56,734 bases of DNA from Lachnospiraceae bacterium (GCA_029008035.1 JAQXIY010000037.1:1-56734), one strand, 5' to 3'; counted from the stretch's first letter, positions 33,551-45,408 are shown. Numbers and translations are program-made. The notes: a model not told the origin generated them from the sequence alone.

Positions 33551-34482
33551 AAAAGAAAAAGAAAATGGAGTACCGGTATTATGAAATGCCCACCGGCAGT
33601 TATGTGCTCCCCCTTTTGGGACCGGGTTGGGAGCAGGAGTATGGGGTGGAGTACCCGGACGATTTGCTTCATTTTCACAATTTCCTTGAGATAGGATACT
33701 GTTATCACGGTGACGGGAATCTGATCATTGAGGACAGGGTGTATGAATATACAGGGAATATGTTTTCCATTATTCCTGCAAACATTCCTCATACCACCAA
33801 CAGTAAGCCGGGTCATATATGCAAGTGGGAGTTTCTCTTTATTGACATCGATAGTTTTGTCAACAATGAAATGCGACTGGACGCTATGCATAGAAGTTCC
33901 GTGCTTAATATTGTAAATAAGCGAGGCACCTTAAAATCCGAACAGAATCATTCCATCATGTCTCGATTGGTTTTAGATATTATCCGGGAGTGCAGGGAAC
34001 AGTCTATGTACTATGAGGAGAGTATCAAAGGATATTTATATGCATTGGTGGTGGAGATCCTTCGCTTGGCGGATGAGCGAGACAAATCTCGTCATACCAA
34101 GAGAGTAAACGAATACATAAAGAAGTCATTGGATTATGTTGGCGATCATTATATGGAACAATTGCGAGTGGAAGATATTGCTCAGGCCAGTGGGTTGAGT
34201 GAGAGTCATTTTCGCCGTGTTTTTGAGGATGCCATGAATATGAAGCCTCTTGACTATGTGAATCTGGTTCGGGTTGATAAGGCATGCCTTATGATAGAAA
34301 AGGAAGACATTTCAATGGAAGAAATTGGATACCGGGTAGGATTTCAGACCCAGTCCACATTCAACAGAAACTTCAAGAGGCTTACAGGACTCAGTCCTTA
34401 CCAATGGAAGTCAAAGGAGAAGACCCAGGAGGGGATTCTGAAGAATTATCAGATTAGTGCAATGAAAGGTTGGGAGGCGTAA
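33544..34482 (+). CDS. AraC-family transcriptional regulator
   Basis: 312 residues. An N-terminal cupin sugar-sensing domain (LHFHNFLEIGYCYHGDGNLIIEDRVYEYTGNMFSIIPANIPH) is followed by the two helix-turn-helix motifs: RVEDIAQASGLSESHFRRVFEDAMNMKPLDYV and SMEEIGYRVGFQTQSTFNRNFKRLTGLSPYQW. The gene lies directly before the sugar ABC transporter operon and is its probable activator; the transporter promoter has a good -10 but no good -35, consistent with activator dependence. GAGGAG precedes ATG 33544. Confidence 0.93.
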   Translation: MVKKKKKMEYRYYEMPTGSYVLPLLGPGWEQEYGVEYPDDLLHFHNFLEIGYCYHGDGNLIIEDRVYEYTGNMFSIIPANIPHTTNSKPGHICKWEFLFIDIDSFVNNEMRLDAMHRSSVLNIVNKRGTLKSEQNHSIMSRLVLDIIRECREQSMYYEESIKGYLYALVVEILRLADERDKSRHTKRVNEYIKKSLDYVGDHYMEQLRVEDIAQASGLSESHFRRVFEDAMNMKPLDYVNLVRVDKACLMIEKEDISMEEIGYRVGFQTQSTFNRNFKRLTGLSPYQWKSKEKTQEGILKNYQISAMKGWEA

Positions 34483-34495
34483 GCCTCCTTTTTTT
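34473..34495 (+). terminator. Terminator overlapping the AraC stop codon
   Basis: GGAGGC-GTAA-GCCTCC with the TAA stop inside the hairpin, followed by seven T. Confidence 0.85.
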
Positions 34496-34559
34496 GTAAA
34501 AAATGATTTTGTGCAATGTGCCAAAATTAGGAAATTAAATTTTTCACAACCTGCTCAAA

Positions 34560-34576
34560 CATGGAAACGGATTTGG
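34560..34576. promoter_or_regulatory. Possible catabolite-responsive (cre-like) site
   Basis: ATGGAAACGGATTTGG matches the left half of a CcpA cre site (TGNAANCG) but is weak in the right half. It lies 75 bp upstream of the -10 box. Confidence 0.25.
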
Positions 34577-34650
34577 CAATAACAGTTTTAGATTGATTGT
34601 TTTTGCAAAGAATTTGGCTGTTTTTAATCACAAATAATCATTTTGCTATG

Positions 34651-34697
34651 TATAATTATTTATATCAATCAGGTTGACGCTTCATGTTTTACATGAA
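34651..34697 (+). promoter_or_regulatory. Promoter and palindrome before the sugar-binding protein
   Basis: TATAAT at 34651-34656 has no recognisable -35 box (TCACAA at 17 bp), as for activated promoters. The palindrome TTCATG-TTTTA-CATGAA at 34681-34697 lies just downstream of the likely start site and may be an operator. The long spacer region 34496-34650 otherwise holds no gene. Confidence 0.5.
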
Positions 34698-34730
34698 CTG
34701 ATACCAAAAGAAATATGTGAGGAGGACAAA

Positions 34731-36077
34731 ATGAAAAAGAAAATCGTTTCCTTGTTGTTAGTTGGGGTACTAACAATGTCCGCATTCGCTGGATGCGGAA
34801 AGAAAGAAGCTGCTAAGGATGATGCAGCAACAGACGCAACAGATGAAAGTGGAGCAAATGCAATGTATGTCTCAGATGATGAGAACACATTGACAGCAGC
34901 AGCTTGGGATGCTAACTTCAACATTCCTGCACTTAAGGCAGCAGAGAAGGCATTCCAGAAAGAGAATCCTGACTTTAAGTTAGAGCTTATTGAGCAGCCG
35001 GATTCTAAAGCAATTGAGAATGCTGTTACAACAGCAGCTCAGTCAGGTAACTATGAGAACTTGCCTGATATCGTACTGTTCCAGGATCACTACTTCCAGC
35101 AGTATGTAACAAACTATCCGGATGCTTGGCAGGATGCTTCTGACGCAGACGTTGATTGGTCTGATTTCGGTGAGGAGAAGTTATCCTTCTCTACTATCGA
35201 TGGTAAGCATTATGGTTTCCCTGTAGATAACGGAACAGTTATCTTCGCTTACAGAACAGATATCCTTGAGCAGTGTGGATACACAATGGATGATGTAACA
35301 GGCATCACATGGGATAAGTTCATCGAGATTGGTGAGAAAGTTTACAACGAGACAGGAAAGTACTTACTTTCTATGGATGGTGACGGTAACGACCTTCCAT
35401 ACATGATGCTTCAGGCAGAAGGTGTTTCTCAGTTCAAGGATGGCAAGGCTAACATTGCTGACAACGATACAATGAAGCAGATCATTGAAGTTATCGAAGA
35501 GATGCAGCAGAAGAACGTATTGCTCTTGAACAACGACTGGAGCGGATACACCAACGACATCCAGAAGGATGCTGTTGCAGGTGTTATGAATGGTAACTGG
35601 ATTATTCCTACCATCAAGCAGGTAGAAGAGAACTCCGGTAAGTGGGAGATCACATCAATGCCTACTTTGAGTGGTGAAGAGGGATATGCTTCAAACGGTG
35701 GTTCTTCTCTTTACATCACAGCTAACAGCAAGAAGGCAGACCTTGCTAAGAAGTTCTTAGCTTACACCTTCGGTGGTGGAGATGGTGCTGTCGATACATA
35801 CGATGCAGCTCTTCGTGATGGTGGTGTTATCACAACATGTATCTCAGCTGGTAAGTCTGATGTATATCAGGAAGGTGTTGAGTACTTCAACGGTCAGGCT
35901 ATCTACGCTAAGATCGTAGAGATGGGCTCTCATGTTAAGGTTGTAGAGCAGAGTGATTTCCACTACACAGCTCGTGAGAAGGTTGCAGCTGCAATCACAA
36001 ATATTCACAATGGCCAGTCTGTAGACGAGGCATTGGCACAGGCTCAGGCAGACCTTGAGTTTGCAATGGAAGATTAA
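34731..36077 (+). CDS. Sugar ABC transporter substrate-binding lipoprotein 1
   Basis: About 448 residues. MKKKIVSLLLVGVLTMSAFAGC is a lipoprotein signal with lipobox, so the protein is tethered outside the membrane. The mature part is a CUT1-type binding protein (family of MalE/GanO-like proteins), with LPDIVLFQDHYFQQYV, DGKHYGFPVDNGTVIFAYRTDIL and NGNWIIPTIKQVEENSGKW. The substrate is not visible, but context (GH2 beta-galactosidase, galK) points to a galactoside. GAGGAGG precedes ATG 34731. Codon choice is strongly biased towards what look like preferred codons, suggesting high expression. It is clearly paralogous to the protein at 41065. Confidence 0.9.
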   Translation: MKKKIVSLLLVGVLTMSAFAGCGKKEAAKDDAATDATDESGANAMYVSDDENTLTAAAWDANFNIPALKAAEKAFQKENPDFKLELIEQPDSKAIENAVTTAAQSGNYENLPDIVLFQDHYFQQYVTNYPDAWQDASDADVDWSDFGEEKLSFSTIDGKHYGFPVDNGTVIFAYRTDILEQCGYTMDDVTGITWDKFIEIGEKVYNETGKYLLSMDGDGNDLPYMMLQAEGVSQFKDGKANIADNDTMKQIIEVIEEMQQKNVLLLNNDWSGYTNDIQKDAVAGVMNGNWIIPTIKQVEENSGKWEITSMPTLSGEEGYASNGGSSLYITANSKKADLAKKFLAYTFGGGDGAVDTYDAALRDGGVITTCISAGKSDVYQEGVEYFNGQAIYAKIVEMGSHVKVVEQSDFHYTAREKVAAAITNIHNGQSVDEALAQAQADLEFAMED

Positions 36078-36101
36078 TCTTCAAAAATAATGAATTGTTA
36101 G

Positions 36102-36137
36102 ACGGGGAATCGGATGTTCCGACTCCCCGTTTTCTCT
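36102..36137 (+). terminator. Intercistronic hairpin after binding protein 1
   Basis: ACGGGGAATCGGA pairs with TCCGACTCCCCGT (13 bp, one G-U) followed by TTTCTCTC. A partial terminator or mRNA-stabilising hairpin here would raise binding-protein levels above the permeases. The track's permease start (36095) would lie before it, supporting the later TTG start. Confidence 0.75.
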
Positions 36138-36166
36138 CAAAAGATATAGAAAAGGGGGAAAGGGCA

Positions 36167-37069
36167 TTGAGTAAGACAAAGAAAGGGATGAACATTCAGG
36201 CGAAGCAACAGCGCTCAGGTTGGATTTTCCTGGCACCTGCCAGCATCATGATCGCAGTGTTCAGCTTCTATCCGATGGTTCAAGCCTTTATCACATCTTT
36301 CACCACCGGAACGGGCGTAAACACGAAGGTGGCGGATCCAATCTATTACAATTACATGAGAATGTTTGCGGACCGTACATTCCTTCGTTCCGTGGGAAAT
36401 ACATTCTTATATCTGGCTATTGAAGTGCCAATTATGCTGGTATTGGCAATTCTGTTGGCACAGCTTTTGAACAACAGAGACTTAAAATTCAGGGGATTGT
36501 TCAGAACAATGGTATTCTTGCCATGTGCAACATCTCTTGTATCTTATGCTTTGATTTTTAAATCTCTGTTTGCCTTGGACGGATTGATTAACGAGATTTT
36601 TGTTAATTTGGGCATTTTGGAGAATAACTACAATTTCCTGGGTAATACAGGAAGTGCTAGAGCAGTCATTATTATCGCTTTGATTTGGCGTTGGACCGGA
36701 TACAACATGGTATTCTATTTGGCAGGTCTGCAGAATATCGAATATTCTGTGTATGAGGCTGCTAAGATTGACGGCGCTAACGGCTGGAAGACATTCTGGA
36801 AGATTACCGTTCCGCTTTTGATGCCAACCATCGTTATGACCGTTATCATGTCTATCAACGGTACTTTGCAGTTGTTTGATGAATCTATGAACTTGACTAT
36901 GGGTGGCCCTGCATTCTCAACCATCACCATGTCTCACTACATTTACAACAATGCATTTGGACTTGGTGTAGGTAAGTTTGGCTACGCATCAGCAATGTCA
37001 TTCTTCATCTTTGTTCTGGTAGCAATTCTATCAGCAATCAGTATGAAAGTAGGTGATAATCGTGACTAA
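36167..37069 (+). CDS. Sugar ABC transporter permease 1 (MalF type)
   Basis: About 300 residues, six predicted membrane helices, first at about residues 20-45 (WIFLAPASIMIAVFSFYPMVQAF). The cytoplasmic EAA loop is YEAAKIDGANGWKTFWKITVPLLMP. The best start is TTG 36167 with GGGGG about 9 nt upstream; ATG 36188 has its purine run directly against it and ATG 36095 lies before a strong hairpin. It overlaps the next permease. Confidence 0.9.
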   Translation: MSKTKKGMNIQAKQQRSGWIFLAPASIMIAVFSFYPMVQAFITSFTTGTGVNTKVADPIYYNYMRMFADRTFLRSVGNTFLYLAIEVPIMLVLAILLAQLLNNRDLKFRGLFRTMVFLPCATSLVSYALIFKSLFALDGLINEIFVNLGILENNYNFLGNTGSARAVIIIALIWRWTGYNMVFYLAGLQNIEYSVYEAAKIDGANGWKTFWKITVPLLMPTIVMTVIMSINGTLQLFDESMNLTMGGPAFSTITMSHYIYNNAFGLGVGKFGYASAMSFFIFVLVAILSAISMKVGDNRD

Positions 37070-37892
37070 TAAAAAGAATAGTTCCGCTATACAGCGAAGA
37101 TTAATACCAACCTATATTTTCTTGATTATTGTGTCCTTTATTTCCGTCTTTCCATTGTATTGGATGATTGCGGCGGCAACCAACCGTTCCGTGGATATTG
37201 CCAGAGGAAAGATCACATTTGGAGCATATGCATTGGAAAACTTCCAGAAGTTAGCCACACAGAATGATTTGTGGGGGGCTTTGGGAAACTCTTTCCTGTA
37301 TTCTATCGTGCAGACAGTGGTAGCCCTTTTGATTTGCTCTTTGGCGGGATATGGATTTGAGTTGTATCATGACAAGGCAAAGGATAAAGTGTTTTCTATC
37401 CTGCTTCTGGCTATGATGATTCCGCAGGTTGCAACCATGATTCCATTGTTTAAGATGGTTTCTGCTGCAGGATTGTTGAATACGGTTTGGGCATTTATCT
37501 TACCCAGCATTTCAACTCCGTTTTTGATTATGATGTTCCGTCAGAATTCCAGAAACTTCCCTGTTGATATTATGGAAGCGGCCAGATTGGACGGATTGTC
37601 AGAGTTTCAGATTTTCTTCCGGATGTATATGCCGGTTATGAAGTCAACCTATGCGGCAGCAGCGGTTATTACTTTCATGAATGCATGGAATGCATATTTG
37701 TGGCCAAAGGTAGTTATGGCAGATACCAGAGCACAGACCATGCCGATGTTGATTGCCAAGATTGCAGGTGGTTATACCACAGATTACGGTGTGTTGATGA
37801 TGGGCGTTTTGTTCTGCTCATTGCCAACTATGATTATTTTCTTCGTTCTGCAGAAGCAGTTCGCTGAAGGTATTACCGGTTCAGTAAAATAA
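37062..37892 (+). CDS. Sugar ABC transporter permease 2 (MalG type)
   Basis: About 276 residues, six membrane helices. The EAA loop is MEAARLDGLSEFQIFFRMYMPVMKS. A GTG start at 37062 (AGGTG 6 nt upstream) overlaps the previous gene's end; the in-frame GTG 37053 used in the track is also possible. There is no ATPase gene beside it; the multi-sugar ATPase at 45441 is the likely partner. Confidence 0.9.
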   Translation: MTNKKNSSAIQRRLIPTYIFLIIVSFISVFPLYWMIAAATNRSVDIARGKITFGAYALENFQKLATQNDLWGALGNSFLYSIVQTVVALLICSLAGYGFELYHDKAKDKVFSILLLAMMIPQVATMIPLFKMVSAAGLLNTVWAFILPSISTPFLIMMFRQNSRNFPVDIMEAARLDGLSEFQIFFRMYMPVMKSTYAAAAVITFMNAWNAYLWPKVVMADTRAQTMPMLIAKIAGGYTTDYGVLMMGVLFCSLPTMIIFFVLQKQFAEGITGSVK

Positions 37893-37903
37893 TGATTTTA
37901 TAA

Positions 37904-40936
<3,033 letters not shown>

Positions 40937-40941
40937 ATATG

Positions 40942-40976
40942 AAATGCTCCCGCATTGAGTTGTGGGAGCATTTTTA
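40942..40976 (+). terminator. Terminator after lacZ
   Basis: AAATGCTCCC pairs with GGGAGCATTT (10 bp), then T-run. Confidence 0.85.
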
Positions 40977-40993
40977 CAAACAAAATTATCGGG

Positions 40994-41023
40994 TTGAACT
41001 AGTTGCTTTCCCTTTGATATAAT
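40994..41023 (+). promoter_or_regulatory. Promoter of binding protein 2 / galK operon
   Basis: TTGAAC, 18 bp, TATAAT with an extended TGA before the -10 (TGATATAAT). Confidence 0.75.
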
Positions 41024-41064
41024 GTAGATGATAATTTTGTGGAAGATATCAAGGGGAAGGTGTT

Positions 41065-42366
41065 ATGGGATTCAGACAAAAAAGAGTGGGCGCTCTTTTG
41101 CTGTGCGGGGCACTTTTAGCCTCTCTCTTTTCCGGATGTGCGGAAAAAGAAGAAAAGCAACAGGAGATGTCCCACAAGCTGACAGTATATGTCTGGGATA
41201 AGAACTTTAATGAGCCGGCGATGAAGGCGGCAGAGGCTGATTACAGAGAACATGTGGATCAGGAGTTTTCACTGGAAATCGAAACCTATCTACAATCTTC
41301 TGATGTGGAGGATGTGGTGACTATCGCCGGTTCTTGTGGTAATTATTCTACATTGCCGGACATTGTCTTGTTCCAGGATCACTACATACAGCGTTACATA
41401 GAGGACTATCCCGATGCATGGATCGATTTGGAGGATGCAGGAATTGACTGGTCAGATTTTGGCGAGGAAAAAATCTGCTATTCCACCATTGATGGCATTC
41501 ATTATGGGGTTCCTGTGGATAACGGCACAGTGGTGGCAGCCTATCGTGTGGATATCCTAGAGCAGTGTGGCTACAGTATATCCGACTTGACCGGGGTTAC
41601 CTGGCAGCGGTTTATAGAGATTGGAGAAGATATTTATAACAAGACAGGGAAGTACTTGCTATCGGCGGATGGCGAACTGAATGACTTGCCGAGTATTATG
41701 CTTCAGGCGGAAGGCAAATCACAGTTCCAAAGGGGAGAGGCCTACCTGTCAGATAATGAGACTATGGTGGAAGTTATAAATATCATTGATGAGATGTTAT
41801 CTCATAAGGTTCTCTATCTGGCCGAGAATTGGAAGGAATACACGGAAGAGACCATTGGTGAAGATATGGTAGCCGGTGTAATTAACGGCAACTGGATACT
41901 TCCAACCATCCAACAGGTGGAAGAAAACAGCGGCAAATGGGCCATTACCTCACTACCCACCATAAAGGGTGAGGAGGGATATGCCTCCAACGGAGGTTCC
42001 TCCCTCTATATCACAGCCAACTGTGAGAATATCCAACTGGCTAAGGATTTTCTGGCCTACACCTTTGGGGGAAGCAGTGAGACGTATGACAATGCTCTGA
42101 TAGATGGAGGTGTCATCACCACCTGCATTTCCGCAGGGAAGTCGGATGTGTATAAGAGAGGTGTTCCCTATTTTAACAATATACCCATATACGCTATTAT
42201 TGTGGATATGAGTTCCCATGTCCCGGTGGTAGAACAGAACCAATACCACTATAAGTGCCGGGAGTATGTAAGCAAAGTAGTGTATGACACTTCAAAGAAG
42301 AATATAAGCGTCCAAAAGGCGCTACAAACCGCTCAGGAAAATTTACAGTACGATATGGAACAATAG
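41065..42366 (+). CDS. Sugar ABC transporter substrate-binding lipoprotein 2
   Basis: 433 residues. MGFRQKRVGALLLCGALLASLFSGC is a lipoprotein signal. It is a close paralogue of the protein at 34731 along the whole length (shared LPDIVLFQDHY, DWSDFGEEK, YSTIDG.HYG.PVDNGTV, VEENSGKW, EEGYASNGGSSLYITAN, DGGVITTCISAGKSDVY), but the DNA has diverged and codon use is less biased. It has its own promoter and is first in an operon with the next membrane protein and galK. It may give the same permease pair a second substrate range or a constitutive low-level supply (inference). Confidence 0.9.
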   Translation: MGFRQKRVGALLLCGALLASLFSGCAEKEEKQQEMSHKLTVYVWDKNFNEPAMKAAEADYREHVDQEFSLEIETYLQSSDVEDVVTIAGSCGNYSTLPDIVLFQDHYIQRYIEDYPDAWIDLEDAGIDWSDFGEEKICYSTIDGIHYGVPVDNGTVVAAYRVDILEQCGYSISDLTGVTWQRFIEIGEDIYNKTGKYLLSADGELNDLPSIMLQAEGKSQFQRGEAYLSDNETMVEVINIIDEMLSHKVLYLAENWKEYTEETIGEDMVAGVINGNWILPTIQQVEENSGKWAITSLPTIKGEEGYASNGGSSLYITANCENIQLAKDFLAYTFGGSSETYDNALIDGGVITTCISAGKSDVYKRGVPYFNNIPIYAIIVDMSSHVPVVEQNQYHYKCREYVSKVVYDTSKKNISVQKALQTAQENLQYDMEQ

Positions 42367-42380
42367 GAGGCGACAGCTAA

Positions 42381-42890
42381 GTGTATCAAGATATGTATGT
42401 TGAACAATCCGTACATCGCTATGTACCAAGTGTAACCAAGGTGTTAAATATTTTGCTGATTGTGGCTACGGTGATTGTGGCATTTCAGTTTGTATTTGTG
42501 AATTATGCCATTTTTGGAATACCCCTTGTGGCTATGATTATTATTACTTACTTTGTGTCTCAGAACGCAAAGATGGATTTTGACTACACCTATACCAACG
42601 GACTCATTGAGATAACCAGAATCCTCAGAAAGAACAAGAGAAAAGATTTGGTAGTCTGTGATATGAAGGATGTTGTGGTGGTGGCAAAGTCTAAGACAGA
42701 TCCGGTAAAGCCATACATCGGACGCAGAATGAAGACATATGACTGTACATCCCACGAAGAGGGGGTGCCATATTACACCATGATTGTACGGGATGATAAG
42801 ACAGGGACAGAGATTAAGATTTTGTTTGAACCGGGGGAAGAAATGCTTTCCGTAATGCATTGCATTTCCCCTGATAAAGTATATATTTAA
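42381..42890 (+). CDS. Two-helix membrane protein of unknown function
   Basis: 169 residues with two adjacent hydrophobic helices (about 22-40 and 43-58) followed by a cytoplasmic domain (DFDYTYTNGLIEITRILRKNKRKDLVVCDMKDV...) that looks like a PH-like beta domain. I do not recognise a named function; it may belong to a Lachnospiraceae DUF (DUF6106-like is my best guess). The start is GTG 42381 with AGGAGG 10 nt upstream. It is between a sugar-binding protein and galK with short gaps (14 and 12 bp). Confidence 0.65.
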   Translation: MYQDMYVEQSVHRYVPSVTKVLNILLIVATVIVAFQFVFVNYAIFGIPLVAMIIITYFVSQNAKMDFDYTYTNGLIEITRILRKNKRKDLVVCDMKDVVVVAKSKTDPVKPYIGRRMKTYDCTSHEEGVPYYTMIVRDDKTGTEIKILFEPGEEMLSVMHCISPDKVYI

Positions 42891-42902
42891 AGGAGTATCA
42901 CT

Positions 42903-44075
42903 ATGGACCAAAAAGAACTTAGAAAGAAATTCACGGAGATTTATGGCGACGGAGGAGAGATTCGAGAGTATTTCGCACCCGGTCGTGTAAATCTTATCGG
43001 TGAACATACAGATTATAACGGGGGTCATGTGTTCCCTTGTGCACTTACCATCGGTACATACGGCATTGCCAGAAAAAGAGAAGATAATAAAATCCGTTTT
43101 TACTCAGCAAATATTGAGAATATTGCACCGGTAGAGGTAAGTCTTGAGGATTTACGTTATCAGAAGAGTTACGGCTGGGCCAATTATCCCCTGGGTGTTG
43201 TCTGGGCTTTTGCAGAGAAGGGTAACCTTCTGGACAAGGGCTTTGACATGGCAATTTGGGGCAATATTCCAAACGGTTCCGGACTTTCATCTTCAGCATC
43301 TCTGGAGGTACTTACCGGGGTCATCTTAAAGGATTTATATGGATTTGATAACTTGTCCATGATTGATTTGGCACTGATTGGACAGTTTTCAGAGAACAAT
43401 TTTAATGGCTGTAACTGCGGTATTATGGATCAGTTTGCCGTTGCCATGGGCAAAGAGAACTGCGCCATCTTCTTAGATTGCAACGATTTGTCTTACGAAT
43501 ATGCCAAGATTGTGTTGCCGGATGCCAAAATCGTTATCACAAACAGTAAGGTAAAGCACAGCTTAGTAGATGGACAGTACAATAAGCGCCGGGAAGAGTG
43601 TGCAACAGCATTGTCTCAGTTGCAACAGGTGGTGGATATTAAGTCTTTGGGAGATTTGGATGAAGCAACCTTCCAGAAGTATCAGGATGTGATTACCGAT
43701 CCGGAATGCAAAAAACGCGCAAAGCACGCTGTGGCAGAGAATCAGCGTACGATAAAAGCGGTTGCCGCTTTGGAGAAAAATGATGTGGAGACTTTTGGCG
43801 AGTTGATGAATCAGTCTCATATCTCTCTCCGAGATGACTACAAAGTATCCTGCGAAGAGATTGATGTGCTTGTGGATTTGGCATGGAAGGTTGACGGTGT
43901 CATTGGATCCAGAATCACCGGAGGCGGATTCGGAGGCTGTACCGTCAGCATTGTCAAGAACGATGCCGTAGATCGCTTTATGAAAGAAGTAGGCGAGGGC
44001 TACAAGGAGAAAACAGGCATTGATGCAGAATTCTATGTAGTAGACATCGGACAGGGTGCCGGACGCACTGCCTAG
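42903..44075 (+). CDS. galK: Galactokinase
   Basis: Phosphorylates D-galactose to galactose 1-phosphate, the entry to the Leloir pathway. 390 residues. The galactokinase signature GRVNLIGEHTDYNGGHVFP is near residue 27, the GHMP ATP loop is IPNGSGLSSSASLE (about 119), and the third motif is RITGGGFGGCTVS. It also has CGIMDQFAVAMG. galT and galE are not in the window. The stop codon TAG overlaps the stop of the convergent PucR-type gene. Confidence 0.97.
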   Translation: MDQKELRKKFTEIYGDGGEIREYFAPGRVNLIGEHTDYNGGHVFPCALTIGTYGIARKREDNKIRFYSANIENIAPVEVSLEDLRYQKSYGWANYPLGVVWAFAEKGNLLDKGFDMAIWGNIPNGSGLSSSASLEVLTGVILKDLYGFDNLSMIDLALIGQFSENNFNGCNCGIMDQFAVAMGKENCAIFLDCNDLSYEYAKIVLPDAKIVITNSKVKHSLVDGQYNKRREECATALSQLQQVVDIKSLGDLDEATFQKYQDVITDPECKKRAKHAVAENQRTIKAVAALEKNDVETFGELMNQSHISLRDDYKVSCEEIDVLVDLAWKVDGVIGSRITGGGFGGCTVSIVKNDAVDRFMKEVGEGYKEKTGIDAEFYVVDIGQGAGRTA

Positions 44076-44968
44076 TCACTTTGTAGCAGATAGTTAGACA
44101 TCATCATAGCCACTTTACAGGTCATGGCATCGTCGAACTTGCGAATGTCAAGTCCTGTAAGTTTTTGGATTTTGTCAAGGCGATAGATGAGAGTGTTGCG
44201 ATGAAGAAAGAGATTTCTGGCACACTCCGCAATATTAAGGCCACTTTCCAGGAAGATGTGAATGGTGTGGATGGTTTCTTCGTCCATATCGTCCACTCGG
44301 ATTCCTTGAAAGTGGTCTTTTATATATTCCTCACAGACTTCTTTTGGCAAGTGATAAATCAACTTGCCCATGCCCAGATCATGGGCCCAGAAAATGTGCT
44401 GCGTGGGATAGAAGGTAGTTCCAATCTCCATAGCGGTGGAGATGTTGAGAAAATTGCCGGGCAACTCACCCAGAGAAGTGCAGGGGTGGTCATAGGCAAT
44501 GTTAATGGAAATCATAGCCTCGGCCTCCATAGTGCTTTGCAGATTCTGCACCATCTGAAGCATATCTTCCGAAGATAGGGTATGCTTTAACTGGCGAAGA
44601 ATTACTATATGGCAATCATCTATGGGAACAAGAAAATCAGCGCCGGACAAGAACAACTGGGAAAAGACGGACTGTTCCATGGCAGAGAAGGGCTGCTTTG
44701 CTTCTATGAAGAGGGGGAAATACAGAGAATCCTTGTCAATGTGAAAACGGTGACTGCCCTGTAAGATTTCTTCTTGGGTCAGAACACCCAACAGTAAACT
44801 ACGCCAGAATCCCTCCTTGGAAGTGCTGCCGTACTGGGCGTGCAACATGTTCTTGAGAACAGAGATTGCGGTGTCATCATCCACGTCGGTCTCCTCAATG
44901 GAAAAGCATATGCCGGTCTGTGCCTGTAATTGTTCTAAAAGATCTGAAATTTGCTGATTTGTATCCAT
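44072..44968 (-). CDS. PucR/CdaR-type helix-turn-helix regulator
   Basis: About 298 residues. The C-terminal domain NIAECARNLFLHRNTLIYRLDKIQKLTGLDIRKFDDAMTCKVAMMM is the PucR-type helix-turn-helix. The N-terminal 230 residues form a sensory region with a GGDEF-like/CdaR middle part (ISINIAYDHPCTSLGELPGNFLNISTAMEIG). CdaR in other bacteria responds to sugar acids, but the ligand here is unknown. ATG 44968 has GGAG 6 nt upstream; the track's start is the TTG in that RBS. It is divergent from the HPr-like/msmX operon and probably regulates it or the sugar genes around. Confidence 0.85.
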   Translation of the reverse strand: MDTNQQISDLLEQLQAQTGICFSIEETDVDDDTAISVLKNMLHAQYGSTSKEGFWRSLLLGVLTQEEILQGSHRFHIDKDSLYFPLFIEAKQPFSAMEQSVFSQLFLSGADFLVPIDDCHIVILRQLKHTLSSEDMLQMVQNLQSTMEAEAMISINIAYDHPCTSLGELPGNFLNISTAMEIGTTFYPTQHIFWAHDLGMGKLIYHLPKEVCEEYIKDHFQGIRVDDMDEETIHTIHIFLESGLNIAECARNLFLHRNTLIYRLDKIQKLTGLDIRKFDDAMTCKVAMMMSNYLLQSD

Positions 44969-44998
44969 AGTATTCTCCAAAACCCTGTATTTCCTACT

Positions 44999-45027
44999 AT
45001 TATAAAGAACAAAAAAGGGATATTCAA
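44999..45027 (-). promoter_or_regulatory. Promoter of the PucR-type gene
   Basis: Minus strand: TTGAAT, 17 bp, TATAAT. Confidence 0.75.
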
Positions 45028-45086
45028 GGCGCAGGATTGGAAAAATGGGTTAATGTGACGAAGAAATAAAAAATTCTTTGGTTACT

Positions 45087-45121
45087 TTGACATTGTGGCA
45101 GAGAAGACAACTTTCTATAAT
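45087..45121 (+). promoter_or_regulatory. TTGACA and TATAAT with 23-bp spacing
   Basis: Both perfect boxes are present upstream of the HPr-like gene, but 23 bp apart. This is too long for normal sigma-A use; either the TATAAT acts with another -35 or an activator corrects the spacing. Confidence 0.4.
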
Positions 45122-45174
45122 GGAACTATCAGATGGGACATTGTGTTCCCGGTCATCAGAAAGGAGAATTCATT

Positions 45175-45408
45175 ATGACTTCAGTTACCATTAACATCAA
45201 CTCTATTGAGAAAGTAAAGAAATTTGTCAATGTGATTACAGTATACGACAATGATTTTGATTTGGTATGCGATCGCTATGTCATTGATGCAAAGTCTATC
45301 ATGGGCATTTTCAGTTTGGATTTGTCACAGAATCTTAAGTTGAACATCCAGAAAGACACAGACGTGGATGCGATTTTGGCTGATATTGATGAGTTTATTG
45401 TTAAATAA
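45175..45408 (+). CDS. HPr-family protein without the catalytic His (Crh-like)
   Basis: 77 residues. The C-terminal half matches HPr: VIDAKSIMGIFSLDLSQNLKLNIQ contains the regulatory serine (Ser41, equivalent to HPr Ser46) that HPr kinase phosphorylates. The phosphotransfer motif GIHARPA is absent (NINSIEKVKKF there), so it cannot carry PTS phosphate. This is the pattern of Crh, which acts with CcpA in carbon catabolite control. AAGGAG precedes ATG 45175; the track start is 14 codons earlier. It lies 32 bp upstream of the sugar ABC ATPase gene. Confidence 0.8.
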   Translation: MTSVTININSIEKVKKFVNVITVYDNDFDLVCDRYVIDAKSIMGIFSLDLSQNLKLNIQKDTDVDAILADIDEFIVK

